This document shows, one piece after another, positions 22,301-31,700 of a stretch of DNA of 64,000 bases (position 1 is the first letter of the stretch; each line of letters begins with the position of its first letter). The position numbers and the translations under genes are program-made. The notes under the pieces were generated by a model. The model was not told the DNA's origin, made no database searches, and saw nothing but the letters and a program-made list of their open reading frames with translations. The stretch is taken from assembly GCA_964017195.1 (NCBI GenBank), contig OZ024895.1:31281375-31345374 (forward strand), given 5' to 3'. The stretch is from Siderastrea radians. Lineage: Eukaryota; Cnidaria; Anthozoa; Scleractinia; Rhizangiidae.

Positions 22301-24883
22301 CTGGTGCAACCCACCTCAATACCAGACGCTGTTGTTCGTTATTGTTGTTTTCGATCAATGTCCTTACCCTTGACATTTTAAAGAAAGTCCACATTCCTTG
22401 CGCCAAAAAAGAATGAACCCTTTATAATGTAGTTGTCCTATTAAAAAAGGCGAGGAACTTTCCAGCGGTTAAATAGGACTATAGCCTCTTGAGTTTACAG
22501 CATTTGTGTCACTTACTTAAACGCAACCGTCCCCAGAAACGAAACCAACGAGGAGAACAACTTGTTCAAATTTTGTAATAGATTGCATCCTGTTGCTGGT
22601 AGTTGGGCACGCCTTTTGTCTCAAGATGTGGTTCTGGCTGGCAACAAAGTTCCGACAAGAGTAAGTAGTAATTTTTACATCCTAAGTTGCTTATCTGAGA
22701 CAAAATATGTTGTCTGAATTGAGCGGAAGTGCAAGAATAATTATCTTTTTCTTAATAGTCCACACGGTAGCCTTCTTTCACTTGTTTGCGTGAAAGTTGC
22801 TGTTATTGCATTTCACCTTGTCTATATACACGGAGATGGAGGCGCGGCGCATGTAGTGATCAGTGCGTCGAACGTCCGTTTGGAAGATCAGAAGGTCGGC
22901 GTTTCAAGGATATAGGTACGGTTGGTCTCTGTTTCCTTGGACGAAAAAAAAATTTTACTTCACAATGCCGCTCTCTACCCAGGTAGAAGACAAGCATCCT
23001 TTCCAGGGGGAGTACCAGAGTAGTAACAATCTTCTTTCGGGTTAAGCTTTGGGTGTATTGGCCACTTAGGCCGTGTTACCTTACGTTACCTCACCCCTAC
23101 TCAGTACTCTTCTCACCTCACCTCACTTCACCTCACGTTACCTTAGCTTATCTCACTTCACTTCACCCCACTTCACCTCACTTCATCTTTTCTCACCTTA
23201 CTTACCTCACCTTACTTATCACCTTACCTTACCTGACCTGACCTTACCTGACCTCACCTGAACTCACCTGACCTCACCTCGCCTAACCTCACCTCACCTT
23301 ACGTTACCTTACGTTACCTGACCTAACCTTACCAAACCTCTCCTCGCCTCATCTCACTTTACCTTACCATACCTTTCCTTACTTTACCTTACCTTACCTT
23401 ACCTGACCTAACTCACTTTACCTCACATCACCTCACCTTATCTTACCTGACCTGACCTCACCTCACCTCACCTTACCTTACGTGACCTGACCTTACCTCA
23501 CCTCACCTCACATCAACATCACCTCACCTCAAGTCTTGCTTGGAAAAAAAGGAAAAAAAGCAGCGGCTTTTGGACTTTGACAGCTTCTTATTAAGATTGG
23601 AAAAGGACCTGAGTATTCTAAAAGAAATAGCACTTCAGAACAAATCTGTTGCCAAATTCAGTTCCACACGGGCGCGCGTATCATTGTAGTCCTTGTGTTT
23701 TGTTGTGTCGTCATAAGGCTACGTGCATGCATGTTTATGTTATATTTTCCTTTGTTGTAAACAATGTATGTTTCTTTTATGTAAAATATATAAATTTAAT
23801 TACTCTTCAAGTATTTTGTTTTATTTCGTCTTGTATTGTATGTAGAGTAGTGTAATAGTTTGTGTATTGTATGTATTAAGTATTGTTCAATAAAATAATT
23901 AAAAAGATAACATCACCTCGCCTCACGTAACCTCGCGTCATCTCACATCACATCACCTCGTGCACTTTTCCTCACCTCACATCACCTCGTCTTGCATCAC
24001 CTCACCTCACCTTGCCCTACCTCACCATAGATTGCCGTACCTGACAGTCTGGATGACTGGCAGTCCACAAAATTGTAGGCTTCTAACACAGTAGAATAGC
24101 TCCTTTGGCAGTCAGTCATTCAAGTCCGCTGATCCATCTTTATTTTCAGACCATCGTTGTATACAACAATTACCTCTCTGGGCGCTCGAAGGAGTTGTTT
24201 AAGTGTCCTTTAGAATACAAACCTGAACGCTGGCTCAGTGAAGAACTGGGGAAAATCCACCCTTTTTCCAGTCTTCCATTTGGAGTTGGGTCTCGTATGT
24301 GCATTGGTAAGTTCCTTCTCTTGGACTGACTGCACCAAGCTTGTTCACTATTTAATGTTATACATAACTGTCCTTTTTAACTGATATTGCCTTAATGTAT
24401 TGTGTACTTCATTACAGGGCGTCGTATCGCTGAAGCTGAAATGTACCTTTTGGCTGCAAAGGTAATGTTTTTTCCTCACCAAAATGAGGTCCGCAATTCG
24501 TGCAAACTCGAATGTGATCCTCCAAAGATCACATAGTCATAAAATTCTCGTTTCTTATTTATAAAGTGTGTTCGCAGCGGCCATGTTTGAGGAGGAAAAC
24601 AATAAAATTTCTTTCCATTGGGAAACATGTTTTATTTTTATGCAAATAGCTTTTATTGTTTTGCTCCTCCAACATAGCCGCCATGAACACACTCTACATA
24701 CGTTTTATTGTTTGGGTGAGCCAAATGGGCTTGTAGTAAATCTAAATCTTGTTATTTATGTGTTGTCTTCAGTTGGTTCAGCGATTCATTTTGGAGTACC
24801 ACGGAGAACCTGTGGGGACAAAGCAGAAGCTTTTGATAGTTCCAGACAGGACTGTGAAGATAAAATTTATCGATCGCGAGTAA
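9220..24883 (+). CDS. Cytochrome P450 copy B, mitochondrial-clan type, 9 exons, intact
   Basis: Heme-thiolate monooxygenase of the mitochondrial P450 clan (CYP10/24/27/44-like); natural substrate unknown. Exons: 9220-9671, 18309-18499, 19539-19823, 21047-21144, 21636-21802, 22582-22660, 24150-24306, 24418-24461, 24773-24883; total 1584 nt, 527 codons plus stop, normal for the family. Visible motifs: N-terminal hydrophobic anchor (about residues 4-22), proline hinge MPGPKG, I-helix AGVDTTS (338-344), K-helix ExxR (E395, R398), PERW, heme loop FGVGSRMCIG with proximal Cys at 475, then RRIAEAE typical of the mitochondrial clan. All introns start GT and end AG. The start is chosen by homology to copy C and by a TATA-like box 110 nt upstream. 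The anchor lacks the basic amphipathic look of a mitochondrial presequence, so ER location is possible. Intron 1 (8.6 kb) is full of mobile DNA. The subfamily name cannot be fixed from sequence alone. Confidence 0.95.
10295..10383. repeat. (AAT)n / (AATAAG)n microsatellite
   Basis: AAT trinucleotide run with some AAG units in intron 1 of copy B. The leucine-rich minus-strand frame across it is an artefact of the repeat. Confidence 0.9.
10404..10447. repeat. Short inverted repeat (hairpin)
   Basis: GCCAACGAGCCATCC and GGATGGCCGTTGGC face each other across about 14 nt with one mismatch. It may mark the end of a mobile element occupying 10404-11700. Confidence 0.5.
10571..10750. promoter_or_regulatory. 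Tandem ~90-bp repeat with three CACGTG E-boxes
   Basis: Two diverged units (about 10571-10639 and 10661-10730) share CACCGAGCG, CACGTGATAAT and CCCGAC blocks. A third CACGTGATA follows at 10743. E-boxes are at 10614-10619, 10697-10702 and 10743-10748. A possible splice donor (CAAG then GTAAGA) lies at 10852-10860, so this may be a promoter and 5' exon of a transcribed element in intron 1 of copy B. I cannot name it. Confidence 0.4.
11150..11570 (+). repeat. Diverged tandem duplication of an exon-like block
   Basis: The block from TTTCAGACACTATCATGGA (11152) through GAGAACATCAGATAAC recurs at 11463-11562 as TTTCAGAAACTTTCATGGA and onward. Both start with an acceptor-like TTTCAG. No protein family recognised. 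Confidence 0.5.
13130..13565 (+). mobile_element. 5'-truncated LINE with 3' UTR and tail
   Basis: Frame 13154-13325 reads through SFGDRSFSVAAPTLWNNLPP to SFKSQLKTHLFRLAFNSF and a stop. This is the conserved C-terminal end of CR1/L2-like LINE ORF2 proteins. An AT-rich 3' UTR with AGCGCAATATAAA and a short TTATTA tail ends near 13565. Only the 3' end was inserted, typical of target-primed reverse transcription. It is in intron 1 of copy B, sense strand. Confidence 0.8.
15464..15820 (-). repeat. Penelope-like element left arm (357-bp inverted repeat)
   Basis: Exact-length inverted partner of 17413-17769: paired positions always sum to 33233, so no net indels separate the arms, and I see only scattered substitutions. 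In Penelope-like elements such arms are the pLTRs. On the minus strand, which is the sense strand of the element, it carries a hammerhead-like fold at 15503-15562. Confidence 0.85.
15503..15562 (-). ncRNA. Hammerhead ribozyme-like motif (left arm)
   Basis: Mirror copy of the motif at 17671-17730, read on the minus strand: core CTGAAGA (15544-15550), a stem II hairpin, and GAAA. It is in sense orientation to the reverse transcriptase frame. See the right-arm entry for base pairing. Confidence 0.6.
15979..17412 (-). pseudogene. Penelope-like element: reverse transcriptase plus GIY-YIG endonuclease (5'-truncated, frameshifted)
   Basis: The minus-strand frame 17412-16349 starts inside the palm domain (FLVTLDVSSLYTNIPHNEG), then HGTAMGTRMAP, YIDD catalytic residues (17054-17065), FLDVNV and the thumb-like LYTKPTDKHQYLL, all typical of Penelope-like reverse transcriptases. 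A second frame (16419-15979) holds the GIY-YIG endonuclease: VIYMVQCN, then CHKQYIGETKRRLKDRF, TAVSEHF and EAREAYLIDRGQ. The two frames overlap by 71 nt; a one-base indel in the Cys-containing linker just after FQCGH explains the break. N-terminal RT regions before motif A are missing, replaced by the inverted right arm. Inserted antisense in intron 1 of P450 copy B. The frame is otherwise open, so the copy is probably young. Confidence 0.93.
17413..17769 (+). repeat. Penelope-like element right arm (357-bp inverted repeat)
   Basis: Inverted copy of 15464-15820, directly abutting the truncated 5' end of the RT frame. An inverted upstream pLTR joined to a 5'-truncated body is a known arrangement for Penelope-like elements. 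Confidence 0.85.
17671..17730 (+). ncRNA. Hammerhead ribozyme-like motif (right arm)
   Basis: Core CTGAAGA (17683-17689, fits CUGANGA), then a stem II hairpin AAAGGC/GCCTTT (17692-17697 with 17701-17706, loop TGT), then GAAA (17708-17711). A two-base-pair stem III is possible (A17711-T17714, T17712-A17713) with T17715 at the cleavage position. Stem I pairs ACC (17680-17682) with GGT (17716-17718), and after an internal loop CTGTA (17673-17677) with TACAG (17724-17728). Penelope-like pLTRs are known to carry minimal type I hammerheads with this layout. Activity is not shown. Confidence 0.6.
18309..18499 (+). CDS. P450 copy B exon 2
   Basis: Acceptor CATCAAG, donor GTAAGG; 191 nt, same length as in C. 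Encodes the C-helix region with EWSRSRK, the usual W-x-x-x-R pair that contacts a heme propionate, followed by PKMLRPKDI. Confidence 0.92.
18805..18995. repeat. AGGATCCT-rich palindromic repeat
   Basis: Many copies of AGGATCCT, GTAGGATCC and their inverses in both orientations over about 190 bp of intron 2 of copy B. It looks like a foldback-type non-autonomous element. No coding capacity. Confidence 0.5.
19020..19050 (-). repeat. tRNA-like B-box remnant
   Basis: On the minus strand GGGTTCGAATCTCGTG resembles a pol III B box. The A box and cloverleaf are not convincing, so this is at best a SINE fragment. Confidence 0.3.
19539..19823 (+). CDS. P450 copy B exon 3
   Basis: 285 nt, acceptor after a long T-rich tract, donor GTAAGT. 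Encodes helices E-G (from VGTMVFDARVGLYDD to EQGNSFVHDQ), the region that forms much of the access channel. Confidence 0.92.
20018..20105 (+). repeat. tRNA-like SINE head (degenerate)
   Basis: Contains TTAGTCGGTAAGTCATC as a poor A-box region and AAGTTTGAATCCC as a B-box-like stretch about 50 nt later, followed by a T run. Probably an old SINE in intron 3 of copy B. Confidence 0.35.
20380..20772. mobile_element. TACCGTAAAATCCCG-ended MITE
   Basis: Begins TACCGTAAAATCCCGCTTAT and ends with the inverse CGGGATTTTACGGTA; internal CTTATAAG-type motifs repeat on both sides. 393 bp, non-coding, in intron 3 of copy B. Confidence 0.75.
21047..21144 (+). CDS. P450 copy B exon 4
   Basis: 98 nt, acceptor TTTGTAG, donor GTAAGC. 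Encodes the start of the I-helix and ends exactly at the T of the AGVDT oxygen-activation motif. Confidence 0.92.
21636..21802 (+). CDS. P450 copy B exon 5
   Basis: 167 nt, acceptor TTTAAG, donor GTAAAT. Encodes the rest of the I-helix, the J helix and the K-helix KETMR. The most conserved exon between B and C (5 differences in 56 residues). Confidence 0.92.
22582..22660 (+). CDS. P450 copy B exon 6
   Basis: 79 nt, donor GTAAGT. Encodes LHPVAGSWARLLSQD and the next beta strands, covering substrate recognition site 5. It differs from copy C at 9 of 26 residues. Confidence 0.9.
22835..22920 (+). repeat. tRNA-like SINE remnant
   Basis: TGTAGTGATCAGTGCGTCG resembles an A-box region and GGTCGGCGTTTCAAGGA a mutated B box with tRNA-like spacing. 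In intron 6 of copy B. Confidence 0.35.
23073..23535 (+). repeat. Pentanucleotide satellite (ACCTC/ACCTT/ACCTG)n
   Basis: About 460 bp of degenerate 5-bp units in intron 6 of copy B. The same satellite resumes at 23911-24035, so an insertion splits one array. The open frames through it are repeat artefacts. Confidence 0.9.
23536..23910 (+). mobile_element. Polyadenylated insertion inside the satellite
   Basis: About 375 bp of unique sequence ending with a polyadenylation signal (TCAATAAAATAATT) and a short A-rich tail interrupts the satellite. The flanks AACATCACCTCACCTC (left) and AACATCACCTCGCCTC (right) could be a 16-nt target-site duplication with one mismatch, although the satellite context makes this ambiguous. 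It looks like the 3' end of a retroposed transcript. The source gene is not recognised. Confidence 0.55.
23911..24035 (+). repeat. Continuation of ACCTC satellite
   Basis: Further 5-bp units (CACCTCGCCTCACG and onward) to the right of the insertion. Confidence 0.8.
24150..24306 (+). CDS. P450 copy B exon 7
   Basis: 157 nt, acceptor TTTTCAG, donor GTAAGT. Encodes the meander (YKPERWL) and the heme-binding loop with the proximal Cys. Confidence 0.93.
24418..24461 (+). CDS. P450 copy B exon 8
   Basis: 44 nt microexon, acceptor ATTACAG, donor GTAATG. Encodes [14 protein letters not shown] of the L-helix, the mitochondrial-clan signature. Confidence 0.9.
24773..24883 (+). CDS. P450 copy B exon 9
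   Basis: 111 nt with acceptor GTCTTCAG and stop TAA at 24881-24883. Encodes the C-terminal beta sheet (LVQRFILEY through IKFIDRE). Confidence 0.93.
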   Translation: MVQRFILEYHGEPVGTKQKLLIVPDRTVKIKFIDRE

Positions 24884-25047
24884 TTTGATACCCGAAAAAG
24901 GCATTTACTTTTGTGGAAACAGCAGTCAGTCTACATTTATGAACAATAGATTATTCTACAGTAAAACTAAAAAGTAGCGACTCCAGCTTCAAGAAGCTTT
25001 AGACTAATAATATCGCTACTCTCGCTCATGAAAAATGTGCTTAGGGA

Positions 25048-25677
25048 TTAACCCATTGACTACCTTGCTGCCCAAAACCGCCCGTGAAGGACCTCCTTGT
25101 TCAGTTTGTGACGTCATCACTTTGAGTGACAGCAGATGTTTTTGATAACCAATTGATGCAACTGGCACACTTCTAACAAAAAAGTGTCTAAACTGAAGCG
25201 CTCACTTAAAATAGACCAAAGTTGCACAAACAAAAAGAAAAAAGGTTTCCTTGCGAAATTGATGCAAAACTTGGCCTTGGCACTGGTTGACACTTCTAGT
25301 TGAAAATTTAATCTTTCCTGAAGTTTATATGAACTGATCTTTTCTTATCCAAGGAAAGTCTATCAAATGGCTTACAAACTTAAGAAAATCAAATTGAGAA
25401 CCAAAGACAACGGGACTGAACGCTAAACCCCGGAAAGACGACCCGGTACGGTGTTTTTCTCCTTCAAATACTCAAAATTTTGAATTGTGCACATGTCCGA
25501 CATCAAATTAGCCAACCAACCTCGGAAATGGAAGAGAAGTTTAGCTTCCATGCTGCTGAGAAAGTTATAGACGTTTCGATTGGGATTTGAGCAGCCATAA
25601 GCCAAATTACAGCGCGCCACTACCTTAAAATGGTGGTTTTCCTTAAAAAGGTTGGGAATTTATGGTTAATGGGCTAA
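25048..25677. mobile_element. TTAA-type MITE in the 3' flank of copy B
   Basis: Bounded by TTAACCCATTGACTACC and the inverse-like GGTTAATGGGCTAA. It interrupts 3' flanking sequence that is continuous in copy C, which supports insertion after duplication. Confidence 0.5.
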
Positions 25678-25900
25678 GCACGCGCAAGCGGAGTCGCTGT
25701 TTTCTATTTGAACTTGGGCACGGGTTTTAGCTTCAAAAAGTGAAGGGAACATGAGGATTTCCACATTATCAGTATAAAATGGGAGACTCGGAAAAGCTAA
25801 CTAGATGACTCTTAACTAATTTCTTACTCCCTACGGGCCGGAAACTAGGTGAAGCATTTTGCATATATGCTGGATTATATCATAGTTAGAAGAAAGGGAA

Positions 25901-25906
25901 AATAAA
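25901..25906 (+). promoter_or_regulatory. Candidate polyadenylation signal, P450 copy B
   Basis: AATAAA about 1.0 kb after the stop, within flank shared with copy C. The long distance is partly explained by the inserted MITE. Weak evidence. Confidence 0.25.
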
Positions 25907-26570
25907 TTGGTAGTTTTTGACAAGCTGTTTCTTTCAGAATTTTGAATTTGATTCTTTTTAAGTACATCTACATTTTTAGATCATTTTAATGGACTGTGTC
26001 GTGATCTGTCATTTTAATGATCGTGTTAATTAATTTTATTGATTTTGATCACTCCTTGGTCAATTTTGGTTTTGGAAAAATCAAGAAATTCAAGAAGGCG
26101 GATCCAAGATGGCCGCCGTTTGACAACATGCCGTTATTCTGATCTAATATGACGTAATCATCCGATGTTGCAGCCCTCAAAGGAAACTTTTTGGGCGTAC
26201 TATCTCTCCTTTAAGTTTCGTTGACATAGCTTAAATAATCTCAGAGTTAAGGAGGGAGGAATCCAGCCCCAAATGACCAAAAAACCTCGCTCCGAATCGG
26301 ATTAAAAGTACTCAACCTTTTGGACTACTTCCATCGCTCTTGCGTGAACAGTGAAAAAGAATACTTTAAAAATTAAAACAACTTTCCTTGGCCTAATTCA
26401 TTTCTCTTTACGTTTAGCGTTGTACTTGTAAACGTATGTGCTGGTTCTTCGGAGATAAACATTCAAGTTTATCATTTAGAAACCGTTCAGTGTGATCTCA
26501 ATTTTAATAAAATCGAACTGTGTGCCAGCTTTTTTCTTCATCCACGGCAAATGAAAAAGCAAAATTCCAC

Positions 26571-27582
26571 TTAACCCTCTGACGTACAAAGAAAATTACA
26601 CTCCCACCGTGGTACAAGGGGGGGGGGGAGGGTTGATGGAACCCCCCTAAGTGGGTTTTCGTAACGTTACAATATTTCGAAAAGATTTCACCTTTAATAG
26701 AAAGCCTGTGACGTGCTCTACAAGATGAGTTACATATTATGGGTTGCCGCGCTGCTGGGAGCCTGTGACGTCATCGAAGGTGGCGGCCATTTCGAGTGCT
26801 ATCTTGGACTTTACCGAAAATTGGAAATTGGCAAAAAAAAGTAAGAAATTGGAAATTTTGATGCTGGACATGTAGAATGTCACATTATTGAACTTTTAGT
26901 TGCTTTTCGTCAAAATTTTGTGCATTTTCCACCTAAAAGGTGTAAAAACACGCCTTTTTATTCATAAATGGCTTGACCACCTGCTACGTATGACGTCATA
27001 TCTTGTAACCATAGCAACCCCTTCTCACCAAACTTGTGTCAAAATGTGTCTAAGGGATATACGCACAGCTACTGAAAACGGCGGGTGTAGATGTTAATTT
27101 CCGCTGACCGTTCGAGCAAGAAGTGCAAAAATAAAGTTACCAAAAAAATATTCATAGAGTGGTGACATTTTGAATAAAAAGAGAAATTATCAATACCTAG
27201 CTCCCAGGCTGTCCCCGAGAGAGAAAATTGAATTTGAAGTTATCCATATTTAATTGAAAAGACACTTCATGTCAGTTCAAAACAAAATGGCGCCCGTTTT
27301 CTGCATATTTTTTTTACGAGATTTGACATATATTTTCTCATGAATGCTTGAGAATTTAATCGCGGGGTCACTTGGAGAAGCAAATTAAAGTGAGCTTTTT
27401 CAAATTAAGTGTTCAAAATGTTACCGTGCTGTGAGTAGTTTTTTTAGTAAATAATTTTTGCACTTATTGCTCGAATGTTGAGCGGAATCCGTCTTAATTC
27501 GTCTTGGAAAAATTCGAGACAAACCTTATCGGGGGGCTGACAGCCACCCCTCCCCCCACACCTTTGTACGCCCGAGGGTTAA
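26571..27582. mobile_element. ~1-kb TTAA-ended non-coding DNA transposon
   Basis: The left end TTAACCCTCTGACGTACAAAG and the right end (inverse of TTAACCCTCGGGCGTACAAAG) match at 18 of 21 positions. Subterminal G and C runs are in inverse orientation. No transposase frame. Confidence 0.75.
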
Positions 27583-28172
27583 AACACAATTACAGTCAAC
27601 TTTAGCCTTTCGGACACCCCGCTAATACGGACAGCAGCTAAATCCCCGGCGAAAGTTACAAACGTTTGACTGAAACAAACTCTCACTATTACGGAGTTAC
27701 GAACACTTTGTTCGGTCCAAAATTTTGGGCCGACATCAGACACTAGGCAAAAATATACGAGCTTTCGAGCCACCAAAATCCACCGATTATCAACTGTTTA
27801 TAGCTTATTTTGGAGGTTTAAAAGAAGTTCAATTTTTGTTCTAGGTATATAATTAAAGGGGTAGCATTTCAATAAAGATTGGTATATCTGAAATGCAAGG
27901 GTTTAATCCCCGGGTTTTATCCTCGGGGCGGAGCCTCCCGGTACGAAACTTAGTTGAGTATCCCTCCACCGGGCATAAGCCCCATTGAAAACGTGCTGAA
28001 TTACTAATAAACCACGGAGGCAAGACGGGGCATTTAATTTTGTCGTATTTTCCTCTTTGTTTTTAGTACCAAAATACGTCCGTTAAATCCCAATACAAAC
28101 CCTTTTAATTTCGTTGTTTCGCAACGGTCTTTTCGTGACGCTGGAATTACAACTTGACACTGCTTGTACCAC

Positions 28173-28180
28173 AAAGGTCA
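28173..28180 (+). promoter_or_regulatory. AAAGGTCA half-site upstream of copy C
   Basis: Extended nuclear-receptor half-site (NBRE-like) 14 nt upstream of the TATA box. A single match of 8 bases can occur by chance. Confidence 0.3.
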
Positions 28181-28193
28181 AATAAACACCTCG

Positions 28194-28200
28194 TATAAAA
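28194..28200 (+). promoter_or_regulatory. TATA box of P450 copy C
   Basis: TATAAAA 111 nt before the ATG, implying transcription start near 28225-28230 and a 5' UTR of about 75-80 nt. The matching position in copy B is TATATTAAAA. Confidence 0.65.
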
Positions 28201-28304
28201 CAGCGAAAAATAGAGCTTGGGATGCACGCAGTTACTGAACAGCGTGACGGAGTAAAACGGAGCTCGTGTCTGGCACGGAATTCAAGTCTCTAGCTTCTTG
28301 CCAA

Positions 28305-28759
28305 ATGGATAACACGTTCAACGTGGTTTGTTCTGCCCTGTTAATTTCGGTCGTTGTCTGGTGGATAAATCCTTTCGGTAAACTCTACAATTTACTGATA
28401 CTTCTGTTCAAAAGTCTTTATGGTGCGGAAACTGCGAATCGTGCAGACGGCGTTCGCTGTTTCGAAGAGATGCCAGGGCCAGAGGGATTGCCATATTTTG
28501 GTGACGTGATTAACTACCTCAAGACTTCGTCTTCGGAGTTCAAGGACCAGATGGCGGCCTTAAAGAGTAACTTTGAGAAGTACGGGCCGGTATTTAAGCG
28601 GACAGTAATGGGGAAAACAATTGTTTGCATTAAAGATCCCAAGGACGTGGAAACCGTCTTCAAGGCCGACGGCAAGTATCCGAGACGACCGGACGAAATT
28701 TTCAAGCCAGTCAAACTGTACTTTAAAAGCCGAAAGAAGCCCACTTTTATAGGAAGCCT
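28305..28759 (+). CDS. P450 copy C exon 1
   Basis: 151 codons plus 2 nt; donor GTAAGT. Anchor, hinge and first beta strands ([10 protein letters not shown]). Confidence 0.93.
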
Positions 28760-31700
28760 GTAAGTAAGTTTGAAAAACGTAGTTAAGGTAAATTTCACGT
28801 AACAAATGGATGTTCTTCCCAACAGAGGACGTGCGCTGTCTAATGTCCAATATTATTCTTCATCGCGAAAATTACAATGTAATTAACGGCGAAATTTTGT
28901 TTATGGTTGCAATCATACATACCGTTAATCGCTTTTTTAAAGTAAATTGAAAATCGTAATTCTCCCCCACTGATAATTAACGTTATAGAGGATCGCATGT
29001 ACTAGCCAAGGCTGCTTAAACGTGGTCACGTGTGAGGAGGGAAAACAATGACAAATTGTAATCATTTCCTGTTCTCAGATATCTTCTACTCTTCCCAACT
29101 AGGATTTCTTGTTGGGAAAAAAAGTTACGGGGAAGGGGGTGAAGGGGGGGGGGATTTCTCTGCACGAATATGTGGAAGAAAACCTACCCCCCTCCCCTTT
29201 TTTACGACAGGACGTGACCGGAGTACATTGTATCAGCTTTGTGGTTTTCATCAAGTCACACGTCATGTTTTGTCTGGTTGCGTGCGCTGGGTGTATGAGC
29301 GGTATGTAGCTAGCAGTGGACATTGCCCTGTCATGTGTTACAGATTCCATAAAAAACAACGTTCTTAACTTTTTGGAAAATCCCAGGCTCAACCTTCTTA
29401 TTTAGAAGGTTCTCATTGAGAAAAAGTTTCGTTCCTTCCGCAAATTTGCATAGTCGGCGTCTGTCCATTTCACAGATTACCCAAGTCCATTGACCTGCAG
29501 GGTCGGTCAATAATCTTGGGACACCTTGCCGACTTCTCCCCTTCCCTCCTTTGCAATGTTGGAAAGACTAGAAAATGTGCTATTTTCTGCCCGAAAAGCC
29601 AGCGGTTTGTACAGCATTGAACGGGGGAAGGGGTACCGTCCTCAGAGGTGTCAAATGTCCCAAGAATTATTGTCCGAGACTGTGTGATAAGCGATAACAG
29701 GGATTTTATAGACAAGGCGTTGCAGTCACGCTTAAGTGAGATAAATGCGTCACGACGTTAAGAGCGTCATTTGGGGGTTTTCAACGCAAGAATGCCAAAT
29801 GAAACATGAACGTACGCGTTCCAAGACATTCTAGAATAACTTAGGCTGAAAGTATATAAAAGAAATACACAGCGAGAAATGTTGATTCAGTGGAAATGAA
29901 ATCTTACCATCATGGTCCGTACGGATCGCATCAATAGTAATACCCACGCTCGGGTTTAATATTTACGGAACAAAGAAAGCGTAAAAAGGGAACGATTAAC
30001 CCATTCAAGGTAGCAAATGTTCCAAATCTTCCATTATCTGAACGTATTCATGCACAAAGAACGACTTATCTTACAGTCTATCAAACTCACGCTAATAAGG
30101 CACTTCCTGTACATGAAGTACATGTGATAGAGCGCCACGATTCACCATTTTGCACATCAATTTCACAACACTGGGATGTAGAATAGCGCTACATTACCAA
30201 TAGCTCGATTCTATAGAATATGTAGAATGCTGCTTGTGATGGATTTGACAATTTGTCCAGAACAAGTTGCACAGTGCTCACTCAAAATGTTGAACCGTCT
30301 TAAAAACATAGGAATTGTTTATCAATTATAATCTCCTGTAAAAGTGACGGTTCACCATAAAAACAATCTCCCCTAAGAATACTTTGGCTTGTAATCCTTT
30401 TTCCTGCGTTAAAATACTTTCTATGCTGTTGGGAGATTTCAAAGAAATCTAATGTAAGAAAGGAAGTTTAATAGCAATCTAATTTTTTGGGCAGTGAAAT
30501 GGTGAACCGTTGGTTCATTAGCTCTTTTCTAGAGGTTTTTTCCACTACTTTAGGACGGTGCAGTAATGAACTCACTAAAGTAGCGGGGATAGGGTGCAAT
30601 ATTTACTGTACTGTGACTGTACGCCACCTGAAGTGAACACTTCAGACGACTCTTCTACTGAGAAGAGAGTTCCCCCTCTTTGTGCCTGAAAAGTGTTCGC
30701 AACTGCATCCATTTTCGTTGTCTAATGGTGCTTTCGAGTTAAAATGAAACCTACAATTTCGTATCACAGCACCAGTTCACTTCCTAGACTTACGAAATCA
30801 ACGCAGTTGACTGAGAAACATAAGCACTGACAGTACGGAGTAAATACAGACTGTCGTACAGCGATTATGTACGTAACACTTAGCTTATTACGCAAACACT
30901 TAGCTTATTACGAACTTCCACCACTAGAAACTTACAGACATTTTAAGGTCCGTTCCTATGATGACGTGACATTTTACATGCCTTTTTAACGTTATACAAT
31001 ACAAGGTCGGTCAATAATCTTGGGACACCTTGCCGACTTCTCCCCTTCCCTCCTTTGCAATGTTGGAAAGACTAGTCCGAAAAGCCAGCGGTTTGTACAA
31101 CATTGAGCGGGGGAAGGGGTACCGTCCTCAGAGGTGTCAAATGTCCCAAGAATTATTGTCCGAGACTGTGGTCTTTCTAAAGGTCAAATGAAACACCTAT
31201 TAAAACCAATAGAGAGTGTTAAGAGGAATGGGGAATGGGGAAAGTGAAAATGAGAAATTAAACATGGGGAATGAACGATTCAAATTAGAAATTGTGAATG
31301 CTAAATTAACTTAAGAAGATTGTGTCCATCACTCTGCAGCTCTAAACATGAACGAATCCACAGTTTTCAATCGAGGTTATTTATGGTTGGTGCCGGAAGC
31401 CCCTCTCTTAACGTTCAAAGAGGAACCAACATTTATAGTGACATAGTTTATCAGTGTGAAATGTGGTTAGTGCACCCTTCAATGACATGCGAACTCTGAA
31501 CGTCAAAACCCGACAAAAGATTGCATTTCTTACTGCTGTTGATCGTAGTTACCGATAACTTAAAAGATGCAAGGCTGATCCCCTAGGGTACTCCCTTATA
31601 TGGCCTATACGGTTTTGGCCTCTCTGTTCTGAACATAGCCTGCTTAAGAAGAAACAAAAAGCAAACCGCGGTGATAAACATAAGGAAATATAAACGCATT

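Larger units (their letters stand above)
24884..28170. other. Intergenic between P450 B and C
   Basis: No gene seen. Just after the stop and again at 25770-25920 the sequence resembles the 3' flank of copy C (48493-48545 and 48690-48840), showing that the 3' flank was duplicated with the gene. The rest is taken up by two TTAA-bounded elements and low-complexity runs. A block at 27600-27790 has pogo-like CAGTCAACTTTAGCC and ATTACGGAGTTACG motifs but no clear second end. Confidence 0.6.

Noticed and set aside
23073..24035. CRISPR-like or clustered regular repeats
   Set aside because: The units are a degenerate 5-bp satellite without spacers, in an animal intron.
28266..28304. Upstream ATG at 28266 as the start of copy C
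   Set aside because: The 13 extra residues have no counterpart in copy B, whose start aligns with 28305 in the same context.
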